NCBI GenBank assembly: GCA_016712345.1
Contig: JADJRH010000011.1
Span: 1,550,001 to 1,614,000 of the forward strand
DNA length: 64,000 nt
Reading direction: 5' to 3'
Origin: Polyangiaceae bacterium
GTDB lineage: Bacteria; Myxococcota_A; Polyangia; Polyangiales; Polyangiaceae
The notes under the pieces are model-generated. The model made no database searches. It was not told where the DNA came from and was given only the letters and a program-made list of their open reading frames with translations. Numbering within the stretch: position 1 is the stretch's first letter; the number at the start of each line of letters is the position of its first letter. This document shows positions 17,123 through 26,230 of this stretch, piece after piece. The position numbers and the translations under genes were made by a program.

Positions 17123-17315
17123 GGCCCGTTTTTATACTATCGCCGACACGTTTGCGAGGGTTTCTTGGAGCCGCCGTGTTCCGCGCAAGCTTTTGACCCG
17201 TTGGTTGCCTTTTGCGCGAATACTCAAAGTAGACACGTCAAAACCGGCCCAATTCGTTGGCACGCCCGATGCGCTCTCCAATGGCGGACCCCACTTCCAA
17301 GAAAGGGGGTGCCCC

Positions 17316-18047
17316 ATGTTGAATCTCAAATCATCCTTGGGTCGCTTGGCGCCGCCGGTCGCGTTTCTGACGGCGGTGTTGAGTCTCACCGGATGCCAGC
17401 AGCCCAACTATCGTCACGACGTGAGCGTGCGTGTTGCTGCGGAGGCCGACGTTTCCGTGGATTTGGTCGATGTGCAAGTTCCCGTGGAGGCCACCGTCAC
17501 AGTCCTGTGCACCGACAGCGAATTTATGGGAGACGCGTACTCGTGCGGCGTTGAATATCCCGCCGTAACGGGTGTGTGGATTGGACCTCGCGGCGCCGAG
17601 CAGGCCATGTCGAGTGACGGTTTTCTACCCAACTACCAGGGTGGTCTTCTCAACGTGATTGTGGAGACCGCCGATCGCACGTACGAGCGCGAATATCACT
17701 TCCCTTCGGTGTTTGGCGTTTCGTTTGAGCCTGAGACGGTTGTCCCGACGGAGCCTTTTACCCTGACGTGGGATCCCCATTTTGAAGCCGGCATTCATGT
17801 GACGGTGGGAGTGGGAAGTCAAACGGAGTGGGCCAATGCTCAGATCGACGACCAAGACGACGGTGAAGAAGTTGTTGATCTTGAAGGGATGGGATTGCTC
17901 CCAGGGGTTTACCAACTGGAAATCGATCGCGGAAACGTGTGCAGCCGTTGCGATCCTGAATGGGCAGACGAAGGAGACCTGGTGTGGCAGGTATTCGCAA
18001 ACGTTCTTCGAACCAAGGAGATTACGGTACCACCGCAAACACCGTAG
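17316..18047 (+). CDS. Predicted lipoprotein, unknown function
   Basis: ATG 17316 with GAAAGGGGG just upstream gives 243 residues. The signal peptide ends in a lipobox (SLTGC), so Cys 28 or so should be lipidated. The mature part is acidic and beta-rich, with an immunoglobulin-like feel (VVPTEPFTLTWDPHF, GVYQLEIDRGNVC) and a CSRC motif near the end. No known family is recognised. A start near 17121 would place 65 residues without domain character before the signal peptide and is rejected. Confidence 0.65.
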   Translation: MLNLKSSLGRLAPPVAFLTAVLSLTGCQQPNYRHDVSVRVAAEADVSVDLVDVQVPVEATVTVLCTDSEFMGDAYSCGVEYPAVTGVWIGPRGAEQAMSSDGFLPNYQGGLLNVIVETADRTYEREYHFPSVFGVSFEPETVVPTEPFTLTWDPHFEAGIHVTVGVGSQTEWANAQIDDQDDGEEVVDLEGMGLLPGVYQLEIDRGNVCSRCDPEWADEGDLVWQVFANVLRTKEITVPPQTP

Positions 18048-18347
18048 AGCTTCGCCGCCTGGCCGCGGAGGATCTCGTGGCCACGCTCGACGAGCGGCGT
18101 CGTAAGTAGGCATGACCTCTACCCGCGGTGGGCGTCGGCGTCGATCTTGTGGCGCTGTCCACAGAGTGTTCAGTTGCGTACGCCGTCCAGACGAAAAACG
18201 TGACCGGCGCGTGGGCTCGATCCGAGACTTAAAAGCCGACGGCGGCAATCGGCGGAGACTTGGGTCGTCGAGCCGTGTAATATCAAGATCGAATCCCCGG
18301 ATGGCTCCTTGAAGGCTCGAATTGTTAGTGGTAGGTTCAAACGTGAC
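18048..18347 (+). other. Intergenic stretch before the VapBC pair
   Basis: About 300 bp with no supported gene. Bases 18045-18110 keep a short open stretch (LRRLAAEDLVATLDERRRK, then a stop) that looks like a protein C-terminus and may be a gene remnant. No clear promoter or terminator was seen. Confidence 0.3.
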
Positions 18348-18611
18348 ATGGCAAGCACCAGCGTTTATCTACCTGAAGATGTTCGCGAGCGTCTCGACGC
18401 AGTGGCAGCACGGACCGGAAAGACCCGCAATGCCCTCATTGTTGAAGCGTGCCGACGCGTGGTGAACGAAGCGCTTGGTGAATGGCCGGAAGACTTTTTT
18501 CTCGAAACCAGGCTGAGCCGCAGCGATCTGGCCGAGCTGCGCGCTGCTGGAGCGGAAATGGATCAGGCCATCCGCGAAGGACGCCGTAGCAAGCGAAAGG
18601 CGCCGCTGTGA
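18348..18611 (+). CDS. Ribbon-helix-helix antitoxin (VapB-like)
   Basis: ATG 18348 gives 87 residues. The N-terminus (TSVYLPEDVRERLDAVA, then GKTRNALIVEACR) is a ribbon-helix-helix DNA-binding fold; these antitoxins bind their own operator and the toxin. The C-terminal part, rich in Leu, Glu and Arg, would wrap the toxin. The stop overlaps the GTG start of the PIN-domain gene, the usual tight toxin-antitoxin arrangement. Confidence 0.8.
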   Translation: MASTSVYLPEDVRERLDAVAARTGKTRNALIVEACRRVVNEALGEWPEDFFLETRLSRSDLAELRAAGAEMDQAIREGRRSKRKAPL

Positions 18612-19021
18612 CGGTATTGCTCGATACGAACGTTGTGTCGGCGATCATGCAACGAGACGCGATCGCGCTCGGCAGATTGCGTCGGGAACGACCTGGCGAT
18701 GTCTTCCTTTGCAGCCCGGTAGCCGCTGAGATTCATTTTGGTTTGGATCGATTGCCTGCGGGGAGGCGCCGACAACTGTTGGAGGCCGAATACAGAACCT
18801 TCCGGGCAATCGTCCAGTGGGCCGACTGGACTGAGGTAGCCGCCAGGGAGTTTGGCAGGTTGAAGGCGCTCCTTGAAGCGCGGGGCCAGATCATTGAGGA
18901 CATGGACATCGCTATCGGCGCCGTTGCCAAGAGCCTGGGAGCGCGCTGCGCCACCCGAAACACGCGCCATTTGACCCGACTGGATTCGCTGATTGTGGAG
19001 GATTGGAGCAAGGCCACCTGA
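18608..19021 (+). CDS. PIN-domain ribonuclease toxin (VapC-like)
   Basis: A 137-residue PIN domain starting at GTG inside the antitoxin stop. Acidic active-site positions are visible: LLDTN at the N-terminus, PVAAEIHFG near 38-46 and EDMDIAIGAVA near 97-107. The last block reads TRNTRHLTRL where many VapC proteins have T.D..HF.R. These enzymes cleave tRNA or rRNA when the antitoxin is degraded. With the upstream RHH protein it forms a complete type II system. Confidence 0.85.
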   Translation: MTVLLDTNVVSAIMQRDAIALGRLRRERPGDVFLCSPVAAEIHFGLDRLPAGRRRQLLEAEYRTFRAIVQWADWTEVAAREFGRLKALLEARGQIIEDMDIAIGAVAKSLGARCATRNTRHLTRLDSLIVEDWSKAT

Positions 19022-19189
19022 TCTGCACGCAGCCGCAGCTATGTGTGAAGCCTTGGTGTAGAATATACCCTTTGAGCCAAGACCCGAAACCGTCCTTCGC
19101 AAAACGTCACGGCTGTTGTTTCTTGATTAATGCCCAGTTACTAGGTGGCTGGTGTTTTTCTACTGCGCGCCGGCGGTGGGTAGAGTGAC

Positions 19190-19513
19190 CTACCCATTGC
19201 GCGGTTTGCGGCGCTTGAATTGCTGACTGATCGTTTCTTCTGTGCCGGGGAACCGGAGAGCAGCCTTGCGCCGGCCGGTGCCTTTGCCAGCGTCAACGTT
19301 GAAATGTGGGCCCTTAAATGGGTCAAAACCAAGGCGAACGCGCCGGAACGGATCGACGGAGGACGATACTCCCACCTCCATACCCAAGCCTGCGCCCAGG
19401 CGACCGATCTCGATATTGTAATAGGGGCCAATGGGGCCGCCCAGTTGATCCATCCACTCAAGCGCCTTGTTGAGCGCCTCTTCATAGCTCAAGCAATCGT
19501 GTTGTTCTTCCAT
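19190..19513 (-). CDS. Hypothetical protein resembling a polymorphic-toxin C-terminal domain
   Basis: A 107-residue protein with a ribosome binding site-like GGAGCTGGGA just before ATG 19513. The N-terminal helix (LSYEEALNKALEWMDQLGG) is followed by a basic half with GFDPFKGPHFNVDAG and ALRFPGTEE. The pattern of D-x-x-KGPHFN followed by a basic tail is seen at the ends of some RHS and polymorphic toxins, where it suggests a nuclease. Here it is free-standing, without an export domain, so it may be an orphan toxin module or housekeeping protein. The assignment is weak. Confidence 0.45.
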   Translation of the reverse strand: MEEQHDCLSYEEALNKALEWMDQLGGPIGPYYNIEIGRLGAGLGMEVGVSSSVDPFRRVRLGFDPFKGPHFNVDAGKGTGRRKAALRFPGTEETISQQFKRRKPRNG

Positions 19514-19641
19514 TTCCCAGCTCCAACACCGACGCTATCACAGGCTGAAACGAAATTCCACGGTCTCAAACCAAAAAGACATACCGCGCGCAAAACCCAA
19601 TCTCGCAAGTGCCCGCTTGGGTGTTGAGCGTGGCGTGACCG

Positions 19642-20499
19642 TCAGGTTTGTGTGTACTCATGGCTCAACTCGCACAGGTTTGACCATACTTCAAAAGGCG
19701 AAACCCCGGCGTAGCCGCTCTCCTGACCATCATTACACTCAATCACGATCCATTTGCCCGCGGCTGTGCGGGCCATGTCAATAACAAGAAACGGCACCGT
19801 CAGCCGCTCGGCCGCCTGCCTCGCGACGGCGAGCGCCTGCGCTTTTTCGAGATCGGTCCACGCGTAACTCGCTTCTGTCCAATAGCGACCTGCACCGAGA
19901 AGGTTTGACTTGCTCCAAAAGGTGCGAAATTCAAACGCGGGAGGCAGGTGTACACCGTCTGACCTTCCTACCCGCTCGAGATCCACGAATGCCCGTACAG
20001 CGCAGGGCTGCCAATGCAAAATAGGATTTTCAGAGTATGCCCTGGCCAGCGCTTCATACTCCCTCGCGGAGCGCGCCACCGATAGAGCCGCTGCGTGTCG
20101 CGCTGTTTGGCGAACGCCCTTGACAAACACAGGCCAACCAAACTTCGCTTCAACTTCAGCGGCGGGTGGAGGCGCTGCGTACACAACGGTTTGCGGCGTC
20201 AGGTCTGACAGCAGGGGATACCAACTTGAAAGCTCGCTTGCCCGCTCGTGGTCGTGTGGAGTGTTGATGAGCGTGATGCCGGCCGCGTGCAACTCGTTAT
20301 ACTGGGCCGGGTAGTCACCGATTGGACCGATGCGCGCAACAACGTTTTGTGCGGGCGGGTGCTCCCAAGGACGTCGACATTCAAAAAACCTGTCAAACTC
20401 AAAGTCGTAGCCGGGGTTATCCGTGCGAGAGGTGAGAACCCATACGGCATTTTGGAGTAGAAAGAGGTCTTGCGAAGTTGAAGTCATCACTGTACACAA
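19642..20499 (-). CDS. ATP-grasp domain protein
   Basis: A 285-residue ATP-grasp-like enzyme. Visible elements are WPVFVKGVRQTARH (lysine strand), FEFRTFWSKSNLLGAGRYW, and the metal-binding end VPFLVIDMARTAAGKWIVIECNDGQESGY, in which the E-x-N pair should hold Mg-ATP. Family members ligate carboxylates to amines or thiols; the DUF4343-like subgroup has no settled substrate. It diverges from a macro-domain gene whose start is 167 bp away, so the two may share regulation. The start at ATG 20499 follows from the domain limit. Confidence 0.7.
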   Translation of the reverse strand: MCTVMTSTSQDLFLLQNAVWVLTSRTDNPGYDFEFDRFFECRRPWEHPPAQNVVARIGPIGDYPAQYNELHAAGITLINTPHDHERASELSSWYPLLSDLTPQTVVYAAPPPAAEVEAKFGWPVFVKGVRQTARHAAALSVARSAREYEALARAYSENPILHWQPCAVRAFVDLERVGRSDGVHLPPAFEFRTFWSKSNLLGAGRYWTEASYAWTDLEKAQALAVARQAAERLTVPFLVIDMARTAAGKWIVIECNDGQESGYAGVSPFEVWSNLCELSHEYTQT

Positions 20500-20665
20500 C
20501 GCGCCGAGCGCACCTTCGCCGCGACTCTTCTCGAGCCAGGCCTCACCTGGCTAACCGGGGTGGAGTTGAGCATCGACAGCAGCTTACCGCACCGCCGATG
20601 TCGATCACAATTGCATTGTCGAACTGCCTCAAGGTATCGTGTTTTTGGGAGGCATCATACGACCC

Positions 20666-21313
20666 ATGCCGCTCCAACTCATTTTAACATCCGTTTCAGA
20701 CAACCTTACCAATGCGTGGCGTCGCTTTTGCGGCAATTACCCAGGCGTTCAGATTTATCAGGGTTCTATTTTAGATGTGCCCTGCGACGCCGTTGTCAGC
20801 CCCGCAAACAGTTTTGGATTTATGGATGGGGGCATTGACGCCCTGTACACGCACACGTTCGGGCCTATTGTCCAACATCGCCTCCGAACAGTGATCCGAG
20901 ATGTTTACGGTGGTGAGCTTCTTGTTGGCCAGGCCGAAGTTGTTGAAACGTCGAATCCAAATATCCCATACCTCATTGCCGCGCCGACAATGCGCGTACC
21001 CATGATCTTGTCTGATTCGGTTCATCCTTACCTCGCTGCCCGAGCGGTGTTGCGCCTGGCTCTTCACGGGCGTTTTCAGCATGGCAAACTTCTCGGCGAG
21101 CCCGTGCGTGATCACATTCAACGCGTGGCAATGCCCGGCCTTGGAACAGGGGTAGGTCAGGTCAGCCCAAACGTTTGCGCTCGCCAGGTTGCCCAAGCCA
21201 TTGAAGATGTGTTGTTGGGTAACTACACAGAACCGTCAACCTGGGCTGAAGCGAGTGAACGCCACCAGCTTCTTTATACATCTCGGCCCAAGCGCCTTCA
21301 GGCGTCAAAGTGA
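20666..21313 (+). CDS. Macro (ADP-ribose-binding) domain protein
   Basis: ATG 20666 gives 215 residues. The ligand loops of the macro fold are clear: VVSPANSFGFMDGGIDA (first loop) and AMPGLGTGVGQV (second loop). Macro domains bind or remove ADP-ribose from proteins, nucleic acids or metabolites. The DGGID form resembles the group found in phage and defence settings. It is divergent from the ATP-grasp gene. An upstream in-frame start at 20639 adds only nine residues. Confidence 0.8.
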   Translation: MPLQLILTSVSDNLTNAWRRFCGNYPGVQIYQGSILDVPCDAVVSPANSFGFMDGGIDALYTHTFGPIVQHRLRTVIRDVYGGELLVGQAEVVETSNPNIPYLIAAPTMRVPMILSDSVHPYLAARAVLRLALHGRFQHGKLLGEPVRDHIQRVAMPGLGTGVGQVSPNVCARQVAQAIEDVLLGNYTEPSTWAEASERHQLLYTSRPKRLQASK

Positions 21314-21444
21314 ATGTGCAAAAATAGGTTGTGGGCAGATCGCGTGGCCCTGCCATTTCGGGTGAAAGAATCTGTGCGCCCCCGGCGTTCTCGTTTCTGA
21401 ACAACGCCAATCCCGGCATCCTGCTTGGGACGGAGGGTGATCAC

Positions 21445-22254
21445 ATGCGACAACAACGTTTATTTCTGCGCTTGGCTGCTGTTTTTTTTGCCGCATTGAG
21501 CTGGGGTTGCACACCGCCGCTCAGCGAACCCGGTGAGCGGGGCTCGGTTTCCGACCCACCCCCGGTTGATACCGACGACTTCATGAATGCGAGCGGCGTA
21601 ATCGAGCTGAATGTGGATACCCCTATCCCCACCCAGCCGGCCTGCGGAGTGACGTACCTTTTCTCCTCCCGGGCCGATGAAACGCCGGTCGAGTGTGAAG
21701 GCTTGCACTATGGGATCTTGTACCGTGAGGCGCTCCGCCATGCCGATGAGCGCGTTGCCGAGTTCAACTGTCCAGACGAGTGCCCCGTGCATCCCTGCAT
21801 TGTTTCGAGTTCAGCTTCGTGCTCTAACGATCGCGGTCGGGTAGAATTGGGTATGGCCATCACGTGTGTGCCCGAAGGTGGCCCAACACCGGAGGGTCTA
21901 CCCATTCGAACGGATGTGGACCTTCAATCACCGTACTCCGACAAGATCGAAGGCACAATCAGCACTCCGAATGAAGTGTACTCCATCGAGTTGCGCCCCA
22001 ACGATTATGCGGAAGACTGCCCGTTTGACTTTAAGTATTGGCTGACACTCAACGAAAAGGTGAGTTCATGCGATGCGGTGACCGATTACACGCCGTTTGT
22101 CGCAAGGGCAGAAGCGGAGGCAAAAAAGATTGGTGATGCCACCAAATGCGTGTCGCCATGCTCGCGCCAAGCGGTCAGCGAGGTGGGCGCCTCTTGGAAT
22201 TGTTCTAACAATACCGTTCAGGTCAAATATTTGTTTGCCGTCCCTTGTACGTAA
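21445..22254 (+). CDS. Predicted lipoprotein, Cys-rich, unknown function
   Basis: ATG 21445 lies nine bases after GGAGGG at 21432-21437. The 269-residue product has a signal peptide ending in ALSWGC, a lipobox. The mature chain starts with a Pro/Asp-rich linker. It has about a dozen cysteines (CPDECPVHPC, CVSPCSRQ) that should form disulfides, and ends VKYLFAVPCT. No family is recognised. It is convergent with the TPR-like gene. Confidence 0.65.
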   Translation: MRQQRLFLRLAAVFFAALSWGCTPPLSEPGERGSVSDPPPVDTDDFMNASGVIELNVDTPIPTQPACGVTYLFSSRADETPVECEGLHYGILYREALRHADERVAEFNCPDECPVHPCIVSSSASCSNDRGRVELGMAITCVPEGGPTPEGLPIRTDVDLQSPYSDKIEGTISTPNEVYSIELRPNDYAEDCPFDFKYWLTLNEKVSSCDAVTDYTPFVARAEAEAKKIGDATKCVSPCSRQAVSEVGASWNCSNNTVQVKYLFAVPCT

Positions 22255-22283
22255 AACAGCAGCTCGACCGTGACGGTGTTGGG

Positions 22284-23093
22284 TTAACTCGAACGCCGCG
22301 CGGTTTTTGAAAGCCGTCTACCCATGAGCAACGCGGCGCCGAACGCGGTCAGGTAGGCCAGCCCTTCGGTATTGGTCGGGGTATAACCAATGGTGCAGGC
22401 GGCACAACCGCCGCCCTGAATGGCGCCGCCGGGTGGGCCACACGAGGATGGGTCACACGGCCGCTTGGGAATATCCACGGGTAGAACGAGCGACTTGGTT
22501 TCACCCTTTTCGAGAGAAATTTTGGTTTCTGACACCTTCCCACCGGCGCTTGTGGTGAGCGTGTGCGGGCCCGGATTGACCGGGTGAGGTTCTGACAGTG
22601 TACGCAAGTCGAGCGGTGCGCCGTCGAGTGTGATTTGGGTGGTCCACGGGGCGTCGGGGGGTAGAGAGAGGATCACTTTGGGCACCTGCGGGAAAACCTC
22701 GGCATAGCGCTTTTCAGCTTTGATTTTCCGGCTCTTATACTTGTCTTGTTTGGCTGGAGAAAGGGCGCTCACCTGGTCGATAAACGCTTGAAGATGCCCT
22801 GTGCCCGTGGCGGTGTGACCCCATTGAATTTCACACTCCGCGAGGGTGTACAAAGTGCCCAATCGCGGGTCGAGTTTGAGGCTGCGCGCGAGGAAGGGAC
22901 ACGCTGTTTCAAAGTCGTTTTTGAGCATGTTGGCCACTCCCTCTTTAAAGAGGGAGTCGGCCTCGGCGCTCTCGTAGGGGTCATCATCGTCGGGTTTAGG
23001 GTCGGCTGCCCAAGAAGAGCTTGGGGCGAGCGAAATCGCCGCCGTGAAAAAAGCGGCTGTCAGAAAACGGTGGAGGGGGCTGAGGGTAGACAT
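22284..23093 (-). CDS. Exported TPR-like protein with C-terminal anchor, kinase-linked
   Basis: A 269-residue protein. It has a signal peptide (FLTAAFFTAAISLAPSSSWA), an acidic stretch, a TPR-like helical region (EADSLFKEGVANMLKNDF, LGTLYTLAECEIQWG) and a beta region resembling PEGA (ITLDGAPLDL). The C-terminus has GGGCAACTIG, then a hydrophobic stretch (LAYLTAFGAALLMG) and RRLSKTARR, very like the MYXO-CTERM sorting signal (Cys, hydrophobic span, basic end). The kinase gene starts upstream on the same strand with 34 bp between them, an arrangement common in Myxococcota, where such TPR proteins accompany sensor kinases. Confidence 0.6.
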   Translation of the reverse strand: MSTLSPLHRFLTAAFFTAAISLAPSSSWAADPKPDDDDPYESAEADSLFKEGVANMLKNDFETACPFLARSLKLDPRLGTLYTLAECEIQWGHTATGTGHLQAFIDQVSALSPAKQDKYKSRKIKAEKRYAEVFPQVPKVILSLPPDAPWTTQITLDGAPLDLRTLSEPHPVNPGPHTLTTSAGGKVSETKISLEKGETKSLVLPVDIPKRPCDPSSCGPPGGAIQGGGCAACTIGYTPTNTEGLAYLTAFGAALLMGRRLSKTARRSS

Positions 23094-23127
23094 GGCGATT
23101 TGACAGGTAGGACGGCCGTTTGGACCG

Positions 23128-24438
23128 TCAGTCGTTGACGTAGTCGCTGGTGGGTCGCGTGCGCGGTTTTTTCCCTTTCACGCCGGCATCCGGCGTTTGT
23201 CCGGCGTCATCTGCACCCGCGTCGGGCTGCGATGCGGGCACGGGTTCTCCACTGGGGAAGGTGGACACAGCGGTGGTAGGTTCTGCGCCGGCAGATTGGG
23301 TAGATTCAGGAACGGAAGGCGCCGATGTTGCCACCACTGTCGAAGCGGATTGCCCTGTGGTCCCCGCGGTGAGCGATCCGTTTTGGGAAGGTTCAGGTGG
23401 GGTAGGGCGAAGCAGGAACACCACCCCAAGGATGGCGCCCGCGATAAAGATCACGGTGCCACCCATTAACATGGCAAATGTTCCCCAAGGCCTACGGGGT
23501 GCAGCGGGCGCCGCGAAAGCGCCCACGGGGGTGGTGCCGGTCATAGGAGTGGTGAGCTGCATGGGGGTGGTCAGACTAAGTGAGCCGCTCTCTGAAATTC
23601 CGAGAGCGATAAACAGCGCCTCTGCCATGTCTTTCGCGGTCTGAAAACGCGCCGCCGGATCGCGCGAGGCTGCTTTGGCCCACCATCCGTCGAACCCGGC
23701 GGGAACATTAGCCACCTTGGAGGGAACCGGAATGGGATCTGTCAGAAGCTTGACAACAAGGTCACCAAAACCTTTGGCATCAAAGGGTAACTTACCGGTG
23801 AGACATTGGTAGATGACCACGGCGAACGACCACAAGTCAGATCGGTGGTCGACGGTTTTGTTGCCCTGCACCTGTTCCGGGCTCATGTACGAAGGTGTAC
23901 CCACGAGGGCACCGGGGCGAGTCTGACCATCGGGCGTGCTGAACAGTTGAGCTTTGGCAATGCCAAAGTCGACCACTTTGGCAACATCCCCGTCGGGCTC
24001 GCGGCAGAGGAAGATGTTGGAAGGTTTGATATCGCGGTGGACAATGCCCATCGAGTGAGCTTTTCCAAGCGCGCGAGCTACCTGAGCGGCAATGGTGGCT
24101 ACTTCACGCGCTCCGAGTCGACCGCGGTCTTCGAGACGTTTGCCCAAGTCTTCCCCCTCCAGGTACTCCATGGCAATGTAGGGAGTTTTTTCCCAAATGC
24201 CGTAGTCAAGAACCTGAACAACATTGGGGCTGCGAATATGCGCCGCCGCTTTGGCCTCGCGCTCAAATCTCGCCCGGATCTCGGGCGATTCTGCTGCTTG
24301 AGCCAAGATGAATTTGACGGCGCACGGAACATCCAGACCCAAGTGACGCGCGAGCCACACTGCCCCCATTCCGCCTTTGCCGAGTTCTCGCTCCAGGCGG
24401 AACCGTTCGGCAACGACCATGCCCGTAGACAGCTCCAT
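23128..24438 (-). CDS. Transmembrane Ser/Thr protein kinase (PknB-type)
   Basis: Starting at ATG 24438 the product has 436 residues. The kinase domain carries GKGGMGAVW (glycine loop), AVKF (ATP lysine), HRDIKPSN (catalytic loop), VVDFGIAK (the DFG) and SPEQVQG. A single transmembrane span (LMGGTVIFIAGAILGVVFLL) near residue 320 is followed by an external Ser/Thr/Pro-rich tail of about 90 residues with no folded domain evident. It phosphorylates proteins in response to signals; partner and substrate are unknown. The TPR-like exported protein lies directly downstream. Confidence 0.9.
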   Translation of the reverse strand: MELSTGMVVAERFRLERELGKGGMGAVWLARHLGLDVPCAVKFILAQAAESPEIRARFEREAKAAAHIRSPNVVQVLDYGIWEKTPYIAMEYLEGEDLGKRLEDRGRLGAREVATIAAQVARALGKAHSMGIVHRDIKPSNIFLCREPDGDVAKVVDFGIAKAQLFSTPDGQTRPGALVGTPSYMSPEQVQGNKTVDHRSDLWSFAVVIYQCLTGKLPFDAKGFGDLVVKLLTDPIPVPSKVANVPAGFDGWWAKAASRDPAARFQTAKDMAEALFIALGISESGSLSLTTPMQLTTPMTGTTPVGAFAAPAAPRRPWGTFAMLMGGTVIFIAGAILGVVFLLRPTPPEPSQNGSLTAGTTGQSASTVVATSAPSVPESTQSAGAEPTTAVSTFPSGEPVPASQPDAGADDAGQTPDAGVKGKKPRTRPTSDYVND

Positions 24439-24724
24439 GATGTGCCTCCGGCGCAAACGAAGCGCATGGCTGAAAGACGTGCGGGGCGGCGACCCTGAAT
24501 TGCCGGTGAAAACCTCTTACCCCATGGAGCGTGCATAGGGTGGGCCGCCCGTAAGCCGCGGCCGGATATTCCGCTCGTGCCGCCCGACATTCCTCCGGCC
24601 CCACCCATGGTTCCGCCCGCCGCGGCACATTTTCCCATACCGGCGACATCTCGGTCAATCGCTCAATGTTCACGCCCTTTGAAAAGGCTTGCGGCCCTGT
24701 AGTCATGTCTGAGATAAAGAGCGT

Positions 24725-26227
24725 ATGACAGACTCCACTCTGCCCGCTCTTGCCATGCCGCAGATCAAGACCGTTGTGGTTCTGATGTTGGAGAACCGTT
24801 CGCTCGACAATCTGCTTGGTTTTCTCTACGCGAACGGTGAAAAACCTCGGGCGGTGTACCCGCCCAATTCATCTCCAGAGTATCAGGGAGCGTCCACCGA
24901 TCTTTGTAATAGCTATGTCAATATCCTTGGTGAACGATCTACCTATTACGTCACCAACGGAACGCCGGACCTGGGGATTGAGGGCGACTGGTACCACATG
25001 CCCAACTACGACCCACATGAGCCGTTTGAAAATGTGAGAAATCAACTCTACGCAGACGAACGTGGCAAGCTGCCTGAAGTAGAACATGGAGACATTTATA
25101 CTCTCACCCCAACAATGTCGGGATTTGCGTGGGACTACGACGAGTTTTATACTCAGAACCAGGCCGTCATGGGCTCGTACAGCTCGGTGCAGCTTCCGGT
25201 GTTGCACACTTTGGCAAAATCGTACGCGGTGAGTGACGCTTGGTTTGCTTCTGTCCCCACGCAAACCTTTGCAAACCGGGCATTTTCGCTTTGTGGCACG
25301 TCCAATGGAGCGGTCGACAACAGTGAGATCGATGGGAAGACGTTTGAGTCGACCACAACGCTTTTTAATATTCTCGGCAAGGCCGGCAAATCGTGGGGGC
25401 TCTATTGGCAAAACCAGTGGCCCGCTTCAGGCGCTCCACTCTTTGACGTGTTTACCCCGTGGCTTCTCCCGGAGATGAAAAACGCACCCAACGGGGGAGT
25501 GTACTCATTTGACGATCCAAACGATCCAAGCAGTTTTATGCAGGCGTTGAAGGCGGGGAGCTTACCGTCGTTTTCTTATATCGAACCAAAGTGGGGTGGG
25601 GGGCCGAGCGTGATTTTGTCGCTGAACGGAAACGACTACCATCCGGTGTCAGATGTCAGGTTGGCCGAGTTTGATTTGTACGCGCTTTACAATGCCATCG
25701 TACAAAGTCCTCAATGGCCGGAGATGTTGCTGATGATCACGTTTGACGAACACGGTGGAACCTACGACCACGTACCCCCCACAACGTGTCAAAGCCCTGA
25801 TGGTAAGGTGGGCAAGTCGGGCTTCAACTTTAATCGGCTGGGCGTTCGGGTTCCTACCATTCTCATTTCACCGTACATTGAGCAGGGGCTTGTGTTTCGA
25901 TCGCCGACAAACCAAGACTTTGACCATACCTCGGTGATTGCCACGCTGCTGAGGTGGGTGGGAGTAAACCCTCAGACGGCCGGTATGGGAAATCGGGTAG
26001 CAAACGCCCCCACGTTTGACGGGGTGTTGAGTGCTACCCATCAGCAACCCAAGCCGCAGTTACTGGCCTGCGATGCCTCTTGGAATGTGCAAAGCGATCA
26101 CAGCAAAGTGCTCAAGGACATCTTCGACTTGTTGGGTGAAGAGCCGCTCAAAACGCCTATGAATTTGGCAGAGTTTCGCTCGGCATTAACGCGTTTGCCG
26201 CGCCCCAAGAAAACGCAGGTAACCTGA
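24725..26227 (+). CDS. Phospholipase C/acid phosphatase-type phosphoesterase
   Basis: A 500-residue member of the phosphoesterase family PF04185. Signature blocks are VVVLMLENRSLDNLLG near the N-terminus, PTQTFANRAF, LCGTSNG, ITFDEHGGTYDHVPP (metal site) and GVRVPTILISPYI. The family hydrolyses phospholipids or phosphomonoesters. Unlike most members it has no signal peptide; the chain begins directly with the catalytic domain. It may act in the cytoplasm or leave by another route. It is convergent with, and only 3 bp from, a GMC oxidoreductase gene. The 286 bp upstream hold no gene. Confidence 0.85.
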   Translation: MTDSTLPALAMPQIKTVVVLMLENRSLDNLLGFLYANGEKPRAVYPPNSSPEYQGASTDLCNSYVNILGERSTYYVTNGTPDLGIEGDWYHMPNYDPHEPFENVRNQLYADERGKLPEVEHGDIYTLTPTMSGFAWDYDEFYTQNQAVMGSYSSVQLPVLHTLAKSYAVSDAWFASVPTQTFANRAFSLCGTSNGAVDNSEIDGKTFESTTTLFNILGKAGKSWGLYWQNQWPASGAPLFDVFTPWLLPEMKNAPNGGVYSFDDPNDPSSFMQALKAGSLPSFSYIEPKWGGGPSVILSLNGNDYHPVSDVRLAEFDLYALYNAIVQSPQWPEMLLMITFDEHGGTYDHVPPTTCQSPDGKVGKSGFNFNRLGVRVPTILISPYIEQGLVFRSPTNQDFDHTSVIATLLRWVGVNPQTAGMGNRVANAPTFDGVLSATHQQPKPQLLACDASWNVQSDHSKVLKDIFDLLGEEPLKTPMNLAEFRSALTRLPRPKKTQVT

Positions 26228-26230
26228 CAG

